Source of the DNA: Aeromonas diversa CDC 2478-85 | GTDB lineage: Bacteria > Pseudomonadota > Gammaproteobacteria > Enterobacterales > Aeromonadaceae | Length of the DNA: 64,000 nt | NCBI RefSeq assembly: GCF_000819805.1 | Contig: NZ_CDCE01000010.1 | Coordinates: forward strand, 19,246 to 83,245 | Direction of reading: 5' to 3' | In this document: positions 39,690 through 47,805 of the stretch, piece after piece | Position numbering within the stretch: the stretch's first letter is position 1 | Layout of the letters: each line of letters starts with the position of its first letter | Notes under the pieces: model-generated | The model's input: only the letters and a program-made list of their open reading frames with translations | Databases searched by the model: none | What the model was told of the DNA's origin: nothing | Program-made: the position numbers and the translations under genes

Positions 39690-40641
39690 TCACCAGAAAC
39701 GCGGCCAGCCGGTGGTCCCTGGCATAGGCCATGGCCTTCTCTGGCCCCATCACCATCAGGGCCGTGTCGTAGGCATCGGCCTCGAGGGCGCTGGGCAGGA
39801 TAACGGTGGCCGAGACCAGCTTGTGGCTGATGGGGTGGCCGGTCACCGGATCTATGATGTGGGAGTAACGCACCCCGTCGCGCTCGTAGTAGTTGCGATA
39901 GCTGCCCGCGGTGCTGACCGCCATCCCCTTGGGGGTGACCACGGCCTGGAAGGCGCCCGGTTGATCGGAAGGGTCGACGATGGCGACCCGCCACGGCTTG
40001 CCCTTGGGGTTGTGGCCCTGGCTTCGCACCGCGCCGGCGATCTCTATCAGATAGTTGTGCACTCCGGCCTGCTCGAGCAGCGTGGCGATGGCATCAGAGC
40101 CCGCCCCCTCGCCCAGGGTCGAGAGATCTAGATAGAGATCGGGCCGACGCTTGGCCAGCAGGGGCTGGCCATCACTGCCACGGCTCAGCTCCAGCTTGTC
40201 GATGCCCACCCGCTCCCGGGCGGCGGCGATCGCCTGCTGGTCGGGGGTCTTGTTGGGGCGCTTGTCCGGGCCAAAGCCCCACAGGTTGACCAGGGGGCCC
40301 ACGGTCACATCCAGCTGACCCCGGGTGCGCTCTCCCGCCTCGATTCCCTGCGCCACTATCTTGGCCATCCGCTCGGGGATGGGGTGGGGCCGGGTATCTT
40401 GGGCGCGGTTGAAGCGGGAGATGACCGAGTCGGGGTCGTAGGTGGAGATCTCCCGGTTTATCTCCAGCAGCAGGGCATCGACCCGGCTCTGCAGGGCGCG
40501 CTCTCCGCCCGGGAAGGGATCGGCCAGGGTGACCGCATAGAAGGTGCCCATGGTGCGCCCCTCGATACGGGTCATCTCGGGCTTGGGCTGGCAGGCCTGC
40601 AGCAGGATCAGGGGCAGAAGCAGTAACAGAGAGCGGAACAT
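39625..40641 (-). CDS. apbE: FAD:protein FMN transferase, ApbE lipoprotein
   Basis: 338 residues from ATG 40641. The lipobox is LILLQAC. Family landmarks: RTMGTFYAVTL, LLEINREISTYDPDSVISRFN, DVTVGPLVNLWGFGP, STAGSYRNYYERDG, HIIDPVTGHPI and EADAYDTALMVMG with metal-binding Asp. It attaches FMN to Thr in periplasmic partners such as NqrB/C or RnfD/G; none is encoded here. Compared with E. coli, the GEGYAAD motif reads GEGAGSD and VGGALNSRG reads IAGAVRSQG, so activity deserves checking. Confidence 0.9.
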   Translation of the reverse strand: MFRSLLLLLPLILLQACQPKPEMTRIEGRTMGTFYAVTLADPFPGGERALQSRVDALLLEINREISTYDPDSVISRFNRAQDTRPHPIPERMAKIVAQGIEAGERTRGQLDVTVGPLVNLWGFGPDKRPNKTPDQQAIAAARERVGIDKLELSRGSDGQPLLAKRRPDLYLDLSTLGEGAGSDAIATLLEQAGVHNYLIEIAGAVRSQGHNPKGKPWRVAIVDPSDQPGAFQAVVTPKGMAVSTAGSYRNYYERDGVRYSHIIDPVTGHPISHKLVSATVILPSALEADAYDTALMVMGPEKAMAYARDHRLAAFLVIKTPQGFASRHTPEFDPYLAK

Positions 40642-40722
40642 GGGGACCTCGGTGCCACAAAGGGCCACAGGGTAAACCGGGATGCGGGGGAAGTGGGAGA
40701 GGGGGAATTAATCCCCCTTGGG

Positions 40723-41169
40723 TTAGGTTGGCGTGTCAGGGAAGGGCGATGCCGGCGACGGCCCGGCGTGGCCACGCTGCAGCAGGTCCCAGCGGTTGCC
40801 ATAGAGATCCTCAAACACCACTACGGTGCCGTACTCCTCCACGCGCGGCGTCTCGCAAAAGTGCACGCCTCGCGCCTTCATCGCCTCGTAATCTCGCCAA
40901 AAATCATTGGTCTGCAAGAAGAGAAAGACCCGGCCACCGCTCTGGTTGCCGACACACTGCCGCTGCTTGGGGCCACTGGCCCTGGCCAGCAGCAGGTGCG
41001 TGCCGTTCGAGTTGGGGGGCGAGACCAGCACCCAGCGTTTCCCGCCGCCCAGATCGCTATCCTCAATCAGGGTGAAGCCGAGTTGCCGGGTATAGAAGGC
41101 GATGGCCTCATCGTAGTCATCCACCACCAGGGCGATGCACCCTATCTGCTGTTGTATCTCTGCTGTCAT
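40723..41169 (-). CDS. VOC family (glyoxalase-like) protein
   Basis: 148 residues. The N-terminal half, ALVVDDYDEAIAFYTRQLGF, is the first beta-alpha-beta-beta-beta module; GVHFCETPRVEEYGTVVVFED with the metal-ligand Glu/Asp region is the second. Substrate unknown; members include glyoxalases and bleomycin-type resistance proteins. A Pro-rich tail of about 15 residues is extra. Confidence 0.85.
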   Translation of the reverse strand: MTAEIQQQIGCIALVVDDYDEAIAFYTRQLGFTLIEDSDLGGGKRWVLVSPPNSNGTHLLLARASGPKQRQCVGNQSGGRVFLFLQTNDFWRDYEAMKARGVHFCETPRVEEYGTVVVFEDLYGNRWDLLQRGHAGPSPASPFPDTPT

Positions 41170-41192
41170 ACGCCACTCACTCAGGAAACGCC

Positions 41193-41891
41193 CTATCTTA
41201 CCCTCAGTTGCTTGAGCAGGGTGCGAATGAGCTGCCCCAGGTGCACCGGAATGATCACAAACAGGGCCATCCCCTGGTTAAAGCCGGGATTGAGGGTGCG
41301 GTAGTACTGGATGTCGGGCTTGTCGCTGGCGGCCAGGGAGGCGAGCTCTTCCTGGGTGTAGTGGCTGGCGCGCCCGACCCGCACCAGACAGCGCAGCCCG
41401 GTCGTCTCGCTTATCTCCCCCCCGGGGTTGAAGCGCTCGAAGAGCTCGCGCGAGCCGCTGTGCTCGGGGTGCGGCCAGATGATGCCGGTGCGTCTGGCCA
41501 TGGCGCGGTACATGGCCGGGCTTAGCATGGTATCGGCGTAGTAGATCCGGCGCCAGGGACGGCGCAGCCACCCCTTGACGCTCTCCCACAGGGAGAAGGC
41601 AAAGGTATTGCCCCCGTTGCGATAGGCCGGCAGAAAGCCCGCCGAGGCGCGGATCACCGTCACCTCGTCCTCGTCGCTGAAGGTGAGCAGGCAATAACCC
41701 ACCAGATCTGGCCCGTCGAAGTAGAGGCGCAGCTTGCGCTCGAAGGCATCGGGGCCATCGAAATACTTCTGCAAATAGGCCTCGGGCGCTACGCCGCTAA
41801 AGCTGGCCGTGATGATCCGGCTTATCCCCTCGCGCTGCGCCTGGGATAGCCAGCGCCGGGTTTGGGTCAGATCCTGTGTCGATAGGGTCAT
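41193..41891 (-). CDS. Conserved hypothetical protein, possible acetyltransferase fold
   Basis: 232 residues from ATG 41891. The longer frame to 42020 runs into the dispersed repeat R1 and is not real. The middle shows a GNAT-like alternation (LVGYCLLTFSDEDEVTVIRASAGFLPAYRNGG) with an Arg-rich segment after it, and the C-terminus is a single hydrophobic stretch (GMALFVIIPVHLGQLIRTLL). I do not recognise the family with confidence. Confidence 0.6.
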   Translation of the reverse strand: MTLSTQDLTQTRRWLSQAQREGISRIITASFSGVAPEAYLQKYFDGPDAFERKLRLYFDGPDLVGYCLLTFSDEDEVTVIRASAGFLPAYRNGGNTFAFSLWESVKGWLRRPWRRIYYADTMLSPAMYRAMARRTGIIWPHPEHSGSRELFERFNPGGEISETTGLRCLVRVGRASHYTQEELASLAASDKPDIQYYRTLNPGFNQGMALFVIIPVHLGQLIRTLLKQLRVR

Positions 41892-41954
41892 GGGATGTGC
41901 CTCGTTGTGGTCGGGTGCTCCCCCTGGGGGAGGTGCTCGGTCAAGCTTCTGGCC

Positions 41955-42420
41955 TATGGTGAGTATTCCAATCCCGGCGGGATTGCCGCTATGCGGGGTC
42001 TTGATGCGGCTATGCCGCATAGGGGGTTCGCCCGCCCATTTGGAGGAGCGCAGCCAAGCTCCTTGCCTGTGGCGAGCGGCTTGATGCGGCTATGCCGCAT
42101 AGGGATTTCGCCCGCCCTGCCGGCTGTGGCGAGTGACTTTTCTTTGCGTGGCCAAAGAAAAGTCACCAAAAGAAAGGCCACTCCCGCTGATTCGCTCTCC
42201 TTCGTCGAGTCCCCTCGCCTCAGCCACAGCACCGATGGCCCGCGCCGACGGGCCTTCCCTGGCCCGCCGCCGCTCGCTCGACATCCCTGTCTCGCGACCT
42301 GGTGCAGTGGCGTCGCCTCGGCGAATCAGAGGGGGAGCCAATACCGTGCCCGACTGTGACTGGGGCGGTAGATCGCCGGTCTATTGGCCGCTACGCGGCA
42401 CTCAGAGCCGTGGTCCCACG
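41955..42420 (+). repeat. Dispersed repeat R1 (left border of the accessory island)
   Basis: About 465 bases, homologous over most of their length to 51755-52250 read in reverse, and over their first part to 63830-64000. They contain small inverted repeats (AATCCCGGCGGGATT), twice the module GATGCGGCTATGCCGCAT, and the 34-base palindrome listed next. Open frames across it, giving e.g. VTFLWPRKEKS, are repeat-derived, not genes. Confidence 0.85.
42133..42166. repeat. 34-base palindrome inside R1
   Basis: Perfect inverted arms of 14 bases, GTGACTTTTCTTTG and its complement, around a 6-base centre. The same palindrome is at 51959-51992 in R2. Confidence 0.9.
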
Positions 42421-42439
42421 CCGGAAAAACATGGGCTTG

Positions 42440-42907
42440 TCACGTATCCAGCTCTGCCACCATAACTAAAACGTTATGCCCCTTGTATTCAACTTGCTCA
42501 ATTGGCATAAATCCACAGCTGGAGTATAAGCCACCCGATAACGCCTCGGTTTGGAGGTATAACTTTTTAATACCTATTTTTTTCGCGCGTTGAATTATAT
42601 TCTCTGTTAATGCTCTGCCAATACCATTACCCCGTGAACCTTCGTCAACGTAAACGCCACCGAGCCAAAATTCGTATTCAGGGTATATATCCATCTCTCG
42701 AATTTTTAATTCTGCCGCGCCCAGTAGTTCGTTGTCTTTCTTGGCAATGACGAGTAATGGGGCCGATTCACGATTAACTGATTTTGAGAGTTTGTTTTTT
42801 ACGCGGTCAATGGTTACGCCAGGAATAGCGCTTATCCACTCGTCAAAATACCATTTAGCAACCGTATCCAACGCATTGAGATTATCCGCGAGCAGTTCTA
42901 GTTTCAT
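42440..42907 (-). CDS. GNAT family N-acetyltransferase (cassette-like gene)
   Basis: 155 residues, AT-richer than the flanking core genes. The acetyl-CoA loop is RGNGIGRALTENI, and GGLYSSCGFMPIEQV follows. Its ATG lies 21 bases inside a cassette-type boundary (GGCGTAAC/GTTA at 42922-42933). No attC follows its stop: the gene runs into repeat R1, so its 3' recombination site seems lost. Acceptor unknown; antibiotic, polyamine or toxin targets are all possible. Confidence 0.82.
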   Translation of the reverse strand: MKLELLADNLNALDTVAKWYFDEWISAIPGVTIDRVKNKLSKSVNRESAPLLVIAKKDNELLGAAELKIREMDIYPEYEFWLGGVYVDEGSRGNGIGRALTENIIQRAKKIGIKKLYLQTEALSGGLYSSCGFMPIEQVEYKGHNVLVMVAELDT

Positions 42908-43027
42908 AATAATTCCAGTGAGGCGTAACGTTAGGGGGGGGCAGTCACCATTTTTGTTCTCTTGGCCACCTGGTGGGCTCAGAATGGTGGGTGTCCAGTT
43001 TCTTCATCCTTCCGGTTCATCGGTATT

Positions 43028-43939
43028 TCATTTTGGGCATTTAACGCCTGGCTCTGGGGCTGCATGGAGCGTAGCGTAATGCAGTCCATAGCAGCCGCTG
43101 TTTACATTTTTTTCTCTATCGAAGAGTAGCTGTTCGCTGGTTTTGTAAATGTCTGACCAAGTACCACCAAGATTGGTGTAAGGTATTAGCTTGTACTCTT
43201 CATCATGCACTTTTAAGAAGACGACATTAATGCCTGATGATTGGTGGAGTTTGATGGCTTCTGATTTAATGCTATCACTCGAATTGCAACCTAAATAGAT
43301 GCATTTAATACTGTTGAGTGGGGTTTTTGAAACGTATATTTCATTTCCTAATGCATCTTTGATATTTAGGCTTTTACATTCAGACAATGGCTTGGTTATT
43401 CTGATTTCATTTTCGTACGACCAAATGTCAGATTTAAAATACAGTTCTTCGATAGCCACATACTCATTTTCATACAAAAGCTTAGCGTCAATGATTGGCC
43501 TGCGAGGAAGATAGTGAACTGAACTAGAATTTTTGATGAATTCACTATCTGGCTTAAACTCAATTACTATGCCTTGGTGTGACTCTGCATAGTGCGCCCA
43601 CATTAGGAAGTTCGCCGGCATAAGTGTTTCTGCTTGTGTAAGACACAAGATGCCAATTTTTTCATTTAGTTGCGAGAAGATGTTCTTCCCATCTAATTTT
43701 CGTGATTGAGTTTCTACCGTGTGGTTGGTAAGAAGATACTTCTCATAAGACGATTGGTGTCCATGTATTACGAACTGGCATGGCCGCTCCTCACCCTCAA
43801 TAAATCCCTCATCCAATACATGAAATTCTGGCTGTAACTCGAACGGATCATTAAATGCTTTGGGCTGAGAGAATCTTATTGTTTGGTCTTTGAGGAAACA
43901 CTCCGCAGATAAATTCCCCAAGTATTTATATGTTTTCAC
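43028..43939 (-). CDS. DUF2971 protein (cassette gene)
   Basis: 303 residues from GTG 43939, behind GGGAG. DUF2971 landmarks: FSQPKAFNDPFEL near residue 23, GILCLTQAETLMPANFLMWAHYAESHQG near 116. Biochemical role unknown. It has low GC compared with neighbours. The last 24 or so residues are translated from attC site 1: a run of seven A at 43107-43113 keeps the frame open, and with six it would end at the TAA in the attC core, as cassette genes usually do. Confidence 0.85.
   Translation of the reverse strand: MKTYKYLGNLSAECFLKDQTIRFSQPKAFNDPFELQPEFHVLDEGFIEGEERPCQFVIHGHQSSYEKYLLTNHTVETQSRKLDGKNIFSQLNEKIGILCLTQAETLMPANFLMWAHYAESHQGIVIEFKPDSEFIKNSSSVHYLPRRPIIDAKLLYENEYVAIEELYFKSDIWSYENEIRITKPLSECKSLNIKDALGNEIYVSKTPLNSIKCIYLGCNSSDSIKSEAIKLHQSSGINVVFLKVHDEEYKLIPYTNLGGTWSDIYKTSEQLLFDREKNVNSGCYGLHYATLHAAPEPGVKCPK
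43039..43107 (-). repeat. attC-like recombination site 1 (short type)
   Basis: Read on the minus strand it begins ATGTAAAC, has inner arms CTGCAT and ATGCAG around TACGCTACGCTCC, and ends GGCG^TTAAAT. The first core is complementary to the cassette's own start (G^TTACAT at 43972-43966) save one extra A. It lies within the last codons of the DUF2971 frame. Confidence 0.68.
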
Positions 43940-43965
43940 CCCGACTCCCTATGTGGCACCGAGAA

Positions 43966-44091
43966 ATGTAACGCTCTGCTAAGGGGTGAGCAACGCAATA
44001 GTGATGCCGACGCAAACCACCTTAATCACTAAATTCAACGTATTGTAAAAATGCCACGCGTTGCGAATCCCTCTTGAGCAGCTTGTTAGCT
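43966..44091 (-). repeat. attC-like recombination site 2 (VCR type, complete)
   Basis: 126 bases. On the minus strand: AGCTAACAAGCTGCTCAAG at one end, GCAACGC near a third, GCGTTGCTCACC later, and AGCG^TTACAT at the other end. The arms GCTAACAAGCTGCTCAAGAG and its imperfect complement pair over most of their length, as in Vibrio repeats. The first core contains the stop codon of the GIY-YIG-like gene. Confidence 0.82.
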
Positions 44092-44547
44092 TTGTTGTTT
44101 CGGTGGCCTCAATTTCTTGTCATTGTACTTGGGTAAGTGACCGTACGCCTCGAAATACCAAGCAAAAGCATCGTATTCCGCTTTAACTACTTCACCCATT
44201 TGTTTGAGGTCATTCGATGAAGGTTCTTTCGTGTTACAAAGAAAAGGCAATACAGAGACAAACAACCTCTTAGCTAATTGTTCACCATCTGGAAAATCAT
44301 ATCGTACTCGCTCACAACCTCCATGCTTGCCACCTCGTTTGTCTCTTAAGGAATTATTAAACTGTTCCAGACGCCCTTTAATTCCTTGCACCGAGTTACT
44401 CATGCCGAAATAAACAATATCATCTAAAATATCAAAGCTCCTTCCCTCTAAATGTGCATCACTTATTGATATTGCATAAATTCCTGGATATTTAATCTGT
44501 TGATGTTCATTACGGTTATCCCATAATTTCCACGTAGAAAACTTCAA
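44086..44547 (-). CDS. GIY-YIG-like small protein (cassette gene)
   Basis: 153 residues from TTG 44547, with TAGGAG seven bases before; no ATG is better placed. YPGIYAISISD, then DIVYFGMSNSVQGIKGRLEQF resembles the GIY-YIG nuclease core (GIY ... YxG ... R). The usual catalytic Glu is not obvious. The stop TAA is in the attC core AGCTAAC, and the unit starts at G^TTAGCA (44568-44562), complementary to that core. It may be a nuclease or a defunct relative. Confidence 0.62.
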   Translation of the reverse strand: MKFSTWKLWDNRNEHQQIKYPGIYAISISDAHLEGRSFDILDDIVYFGMSNSVQGIKGRLEQFNNSLRDKRGGKHGGCERVRYDFPDGEQLAKRLFVSVLPFLCNTKEPSSNDLKQMGEVVKAEYDAFAWYFEAYGHLPKYNDKKLRPPKQQS

Positions 44548-44567
44548 TGCTATCTCCTAAATGCTAA

Positions 44568-45085
44568 CAGTGATTAGATGGAAGGCGGTATTAATCCGTT
44601 AGCGGAGAGTTCCATATAACTCCGCAACATTTTTATCGCCGCCAAGTAGAAATGATTTTGAAATAAGAATGTTACCAGCTCACCTCTAGCAGCGGGACGT
44701 ATTCGCTTGACGTCCTCTTTTTGCGCCACCATGACGACTGTATAAAAAACAGTGCATGGGGTGCTCATAAATAACGCCGTTAAACCACGCCAGCGTGAAC
44801 AGATCAGAAATAAACATGCGGCCGTCACCAGTGGATCCCAGTGGGCAACTCTCGCTTATTCATGCCATTCGGCAAGGCTAGCATCCCTGAATGACGGCCT
44901 CCCGTCAGCTGCTGTTAACCTGCGGCGTTGTTTTGGCCTGCTTGGTGGCGGCTATCCCAGTGCTTCGACAGCAGCAAGTGCAACAGAGGGGCACCCATCA
45001 TTGTTGCCAAGGCCCCTCATCGCTCGCGATCTATTGGCCGCGACGCATAGAACTGTGGGTATCCTGGCATTCGCTTCCGTACTTA
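44568..45085 (-). repeat. Repeat block A: att-like junction plus dispersed repeats
   Basis: 44568-44760 is one of three copies (with 45465-45637 and 51099-51291) that abut a cassette start. The copies share CTAACGGATTA-type and TAATCACTG^TTAG ends, nested hairpins (GGCGG / CCGCC around GCGGAG / CTCCGC) and the A/T palindrome CTGTATAAAAAACAG. The rest (44761-45075) repeats 45748-45895 and 51292-51480 in parts. The minus-strand frame at 44574-44828 is inside the repeat and I do not call it. Confidence 0.72.
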
Positions 45086-45448
45086 CTAATAACCAAGATA
45101 CTTTTTGTTTGGCATTTCACCTTTAAAGAAACCCTCAAATACTAATTGTAACCGCTCACGACGTTGGTATAACTGATCTTGATTAATGTGCTTAATTTCG
45201 AAGCCATCATTTGGATCAAAATGACAGCTTATAGATTGCGACAAATAGCTGTAAATGCGCATTGCAGGCCAGAATACTTCTCTTGGAATAGAGCTTTGAC
45301 CTGCGTACCTCTCGCATGCTTCATAGAGGTAATTTTCTAATTTGTAGTATTCTTCATCATCCCAAACATGGTTCTCGTGAAAAACACCAACAAAAGAGCC
45401 CTCTGAGTATTCTTTACTCCAGGAAAAATTCCTATTTATTTCGTTCAT
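45086..45448 (-). CDS. Imm41-like immunity protein (cassette gene, orphan)
   Basis: 120 residues. NFSWSKEYSEGSFVGVFHE, VWDDEEYYKLENYLY, IPREVFWPAMRIYSYL and RLQLVFEGFFKGE fit my memory of the Imm41 immunity family, which protects against polymorphic toxins. No toxin gene is near. It begins 16 bases inside the junction G^TTAGCA at 45465. Low GC. The family call is tentative. Confidence 0.55.
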   Translation of the reverse strand: MNEINRNFSWSKEYSEGSFVGVFHENHVWDDEEYYKLENYLYEACERYAGQSSIPREVFWPAMRIYSYLSQSISCHFDPNDGFEIKHINQDQLYQRRERLQLVFEGFFKGEMPNKKYLGY

Positions 45449-45464
45449 GCTTACTTACTGCTAA

Positions 45465-45905
45465 CAGTGATTAGATGGAAGGCGATATTAATCTGTTAGC
45501 AGAGCATTCCATATAACTCCGTAACATCTTTATCGCCGCCAAATAGAAATGATTTTGAAATCAGAATGTTCGCGGGACGTATTTGCTTGACTTCCTCTTT
45601 TTGCGCCACCATTACGACTGTATAAAAAAGTGCATGGGTGGCTCCGGTGAGTCGGTTGCCAAACAGCTATGTTAGCGAGCGAGGTGGGGGAAGAGGGCCA
45701 GGGTTGTTGCCTTCGCTGGATCAATCAATTGATCGATCAAGTTGGGATGGCCAGCCTGCTTGGTGGCGGCTATCCCAGTGCTTCGGCAGCAGCAAGTGCA
45801 ACAGAGGGTCACCCATCGTTGTTGCCAAGGCCCCTCATCGTTCGCCGATCTATTGGCCGCGGCGCATAGAGCTGTGGGTGTCCTGGCATTCGCCTGAGCA
45901 AATAG
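45465..45905 (-). repeat. Repeat block B: att-like junction plus dispersed repeats
   Basis: 45465-45637 is the second copy of the att-like block; its A/T palindrome has lost one half (CTGTATAAAAAAGTG). 45654-45679 is one of four copies of a GTTGCCAAAC..TATGTTAGCG repeat. 45748-45895 repeats 44936-45075. It ends at the core GTCTAAC of the next gene. Confidence 0.72.
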
Positions 45906-46325
45906 TTAGACCACGTTGCGACGTGCGGCTTCCAAATTTCGAACGAACTCCTCCTTGTTGCGAGGAGAAATCATGACCGACTTGCCACGCCCATATTCGA
46001 TTCGCAACCTATCCAGCGACAGCGCCGGACTCGACAATGGGCTGTTGGTGGGCGTGATATTGACGATCTCGCGGAGTGGGATGCGCAGCCGGATGGGCCC
46101 GGAGCTGACGAACAGCGTGTCACCTTCTAGCCGATAGTAGGTGGTCGTGAGCAGCCACGTAGGCAAACCGGCGCCGACCGTCACAGCAACCAGCGCGATC
46201 GGCCACGCCAGTGCTGTTGGTTCAACGCTAAGTGCCGTCACTGCGCCTGCCAAGGAGGCAAGCACAGCAAATACGAGCACGACAGCGAGCCAGGTGTCGA
46301 TCTTCGAGCGATAAAGGATTGCCAT
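45906..46325 (-). CDS. Bacterial PH-like membrane protein (cassette gene)
   Basis: 139 residues. Two membrane segments (about 13-31 and 40-60) are followed by YRLEGDTLFVSSGPIRLRIPLREI and SPLSSPALSLDRLRIEYG, the signature of the bPH_4/DUF1200 family. The stop TAA is inside the core GTCTAAC (45911-45905) and the unit starts G^TTAGAT (46347-46341), as expected of a gene cassette. AGGAAACGTT precedes ATG 46325. Unlike its neighbours it is GC-rich. Function unknown. Confidence 0.8.
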   Translation of the reverse strand: MAILYRSKIDTWLAVVLVFAVLASLAGAVTALSVEPTALAWPIALVAVTVGAGLPTWLLTTTYYRLEGDTLFVSSGPIRLRIPLREIVNITPTNSPLSSPALSLDRLRIEYGRGKSVMISPRNKEEFVRNLEAARRNVV

Positions 46326-46345
46326 AACGTTTCCTGTGCGATCTA

Positions 46346-46400
46346 ACGTTGGAAATCAGCCAGCCGCTTTAGCGGGTCGGCTGCATTGATGTGTCAGCTT
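46346..46400 (-). repeat. attC-like site 3 (only the inner and distal part recognisable)
   Basis: On the minus strand a hairpin CAGCC-GA-CCGCT / AGCGG-CT-GGCTG is followed by GATTTCCAACG^TTAGAT, where the PH-like cassette starts. The upstream core (RYYYAAC) is not intact. Confidence 0.55.
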
Positions 46401-46947
46401 ATTTGCGGACGTGAGCTTGATATACGGCTTGATTCCAAGGGAGGCCATAGAAGCCGTCCTTGGCCAGAGCCAGGGAGTCCCCCCTTTTTGACGCCGTTGT
46501 GGTCATTAAAACTAGGAGGGTCACTATTTTGAGTGGCGCAGTGAACGCCACTTGCTTATCAATTTCATCAGGCATGGCTACCGCCCCTGAATTACAGCCT
46601 CCAGTCTGCTGCTGTTTCCCTGCGCGGTTGTTCTGGCCTGGCTCATGGGTGACTCCGACGAGACCGTTGCCAAACGACTATGTTAGCGAACCAGGCTGGG
46701 TTGGAAAGAGGCTGCGCGTTATTTCCCGAGCAAGATCAATAAATTGTTTAATGGTTATGAAACGGGGCATCAGAAGGGGCCTCTTGGGCCCACAAGACGT
46801 CACTCGCACGGGCCCGCAGGGCGGCGAAACGCCTGCGAGGTTGTCGCCCTCGTCTCCTATGCTGCTGCGTCACCTCAACGGGCCGGTCGCCGGGCAGGAG
46901 CCTGGCCAAGCCCTTGATGGCCCGTTATCCGCCAGAGGCCTGGCTGG
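46401..46947. other. Non-coding stretch of dispersed repeats
   Basis: About 550 bases. 46579-46625 resembles 51418-51462 and 44887-44925; 46664-46689 is a copy of the GTTGCCAAAC..TATGTTAGCG repeat followed by the AGCAAGATCAATAAATT motif also at 51568. The plus-strand frame at 46460-46951 is built of these repeats. No gene supported. Confidence 0.6.
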
Positions 46948-47484
46948 TTAGCCGCCGCTTAATCCGTTCTCTTTTCTGGCTTTAATGATGTCGGCCTTGT
47001 TCTCAGCGACATATTTCTTGAACTCCATGAAGTTGTCTTCAACCTCTCGGTAGATCTCGGGGAATCGACTCTTGGGGGTAAAGGCGTTCTCGTGTTCAGC
47101 ATTCCACGCAATCGCCTTCGTGATGAGTCGCTCCCAGTTGTCTGCATCGGAGCCGGCATATTCATTGATGGGTTGCCCGACTACCTGCATCAGGGATGAG
47201 TAAAGCGCGGGCTCTCCACTGGGCTCTAAATCCGGGTTTGCCATCAGATGGGCGCGATAGCGCATCTGTCCGACGTAGTACCAGACGACCGCCTCATCTT
47301 TTTTGCCCTGGTTAAAGAGCTCGGCCGCCAGCTGGATGTAAGTGACCGGATGTTTTTGGGTAATACCATTGAGCATCTCGCTGGCAGAGGCCTGGCGCTC
47401 GCCAATCTGGCATGTGGCTTTTTCGGGATAAGCGCAGGCGGCGATGAGGCATACAGCAAGAAAACAGGACACGACATTGTTCAT
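46948..47484 (-). CDS. Hypothetical lipoprotein
   Basis: 178 residues from ATG 47484. The signal ends in the lipobox LIAAC. The mature part is mainly helical: LNGITQKHPVTYIQLAAELFNQGKKDEAVVWYYVGQMRYR resembles a Sel1/TPR-like hairpin, and the C-terminus is Lys- and Glu-rich. I do not recognise the family. The upstream extension of the frame (to 47583) comes from repeat sequence. GC content is like the core genome. Confidence 0.65.
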   Translation of the reverse strand: MNNVVSCFLAVCLIAACAYPEKATCQIGERQASASEMLNGITQKHPVTYIQLAAELFNQGKKDEAVVWYYVGQMRYRAHLMANPDLEPSGEPALYSSLMQVVGQPINEYAGSDADNWERLITKAIAWNAEHENAFTPKSRFPEIYREVEDNFMEFKKYVAENKADIIKARKENGLSGG

Positions 47485-47584
47485 AACATCATCCGTGGTA
47501 AGTGGTGGCAGCGAACGCGTCGCCAGTGGGCAACACCCAAGGTTGGGCTGGGGAATGGGTAACCGCGGCTCGCTGGTTGCCAAA

Positions 47585-47805
47585 CGGATATCTTAGCGCC
47601 CGTGGCCGAATAAGGAAGAGGGTGATGGGCGTTTCCTGAGCAAGTTCAGTCGATTAATCGCTATTGGTCGGCACTGGCGCGGCAACAGATGCAGGCAATC
47701 GGGGGCCATTTGAGGTATCAGCAGGGGCTGGGTATGGGCCCCCCCTTCAATCCGCCGAAGGAAGAGGGAGTCAGGTGAGGGGCTTGAGCGAGCCCCTGCG
47801 AGAGT
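47585..47805. other. Repeat-derived intergenic stretch
   Basis: Contains a diverged copy of the GTTGCCAAAC repeat (47574-47598), the TTTCCTGAGCAAG motif, and a CCCCCTTCAATCCGCCGA motif shared with 51695-51715. No gene seen. Confidence 0.55.

Noticed and set aside
41954..42341. Short frames giving VTFLWPRKEKSLAT-like peptides in R1 (and again in R2)
   Set aside because: They come from the palindrome of a dispersed repeat and recur wherever the repeat occurs.
44574..45126. Frames 44574-44828 (minus) and 44752-45126 (plus) as integrase or novel genes
   Set aside because: They lie in repeat block A; equivalent positions in blocks B and C do not keep the frame, and no tyrosine recombinase motif is present.
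45601..45637. LexA box in block B
   Set aside because: CTGTATAAAAAAGTG has lost its second half; only block C has the full CTGT-N8-ACAG spacing.
46460..46951. 163-codon plus-strand gene
   Set aside because: Built from repeat modules also found at 44887, 51418 and 51501; it has no conserved motif.
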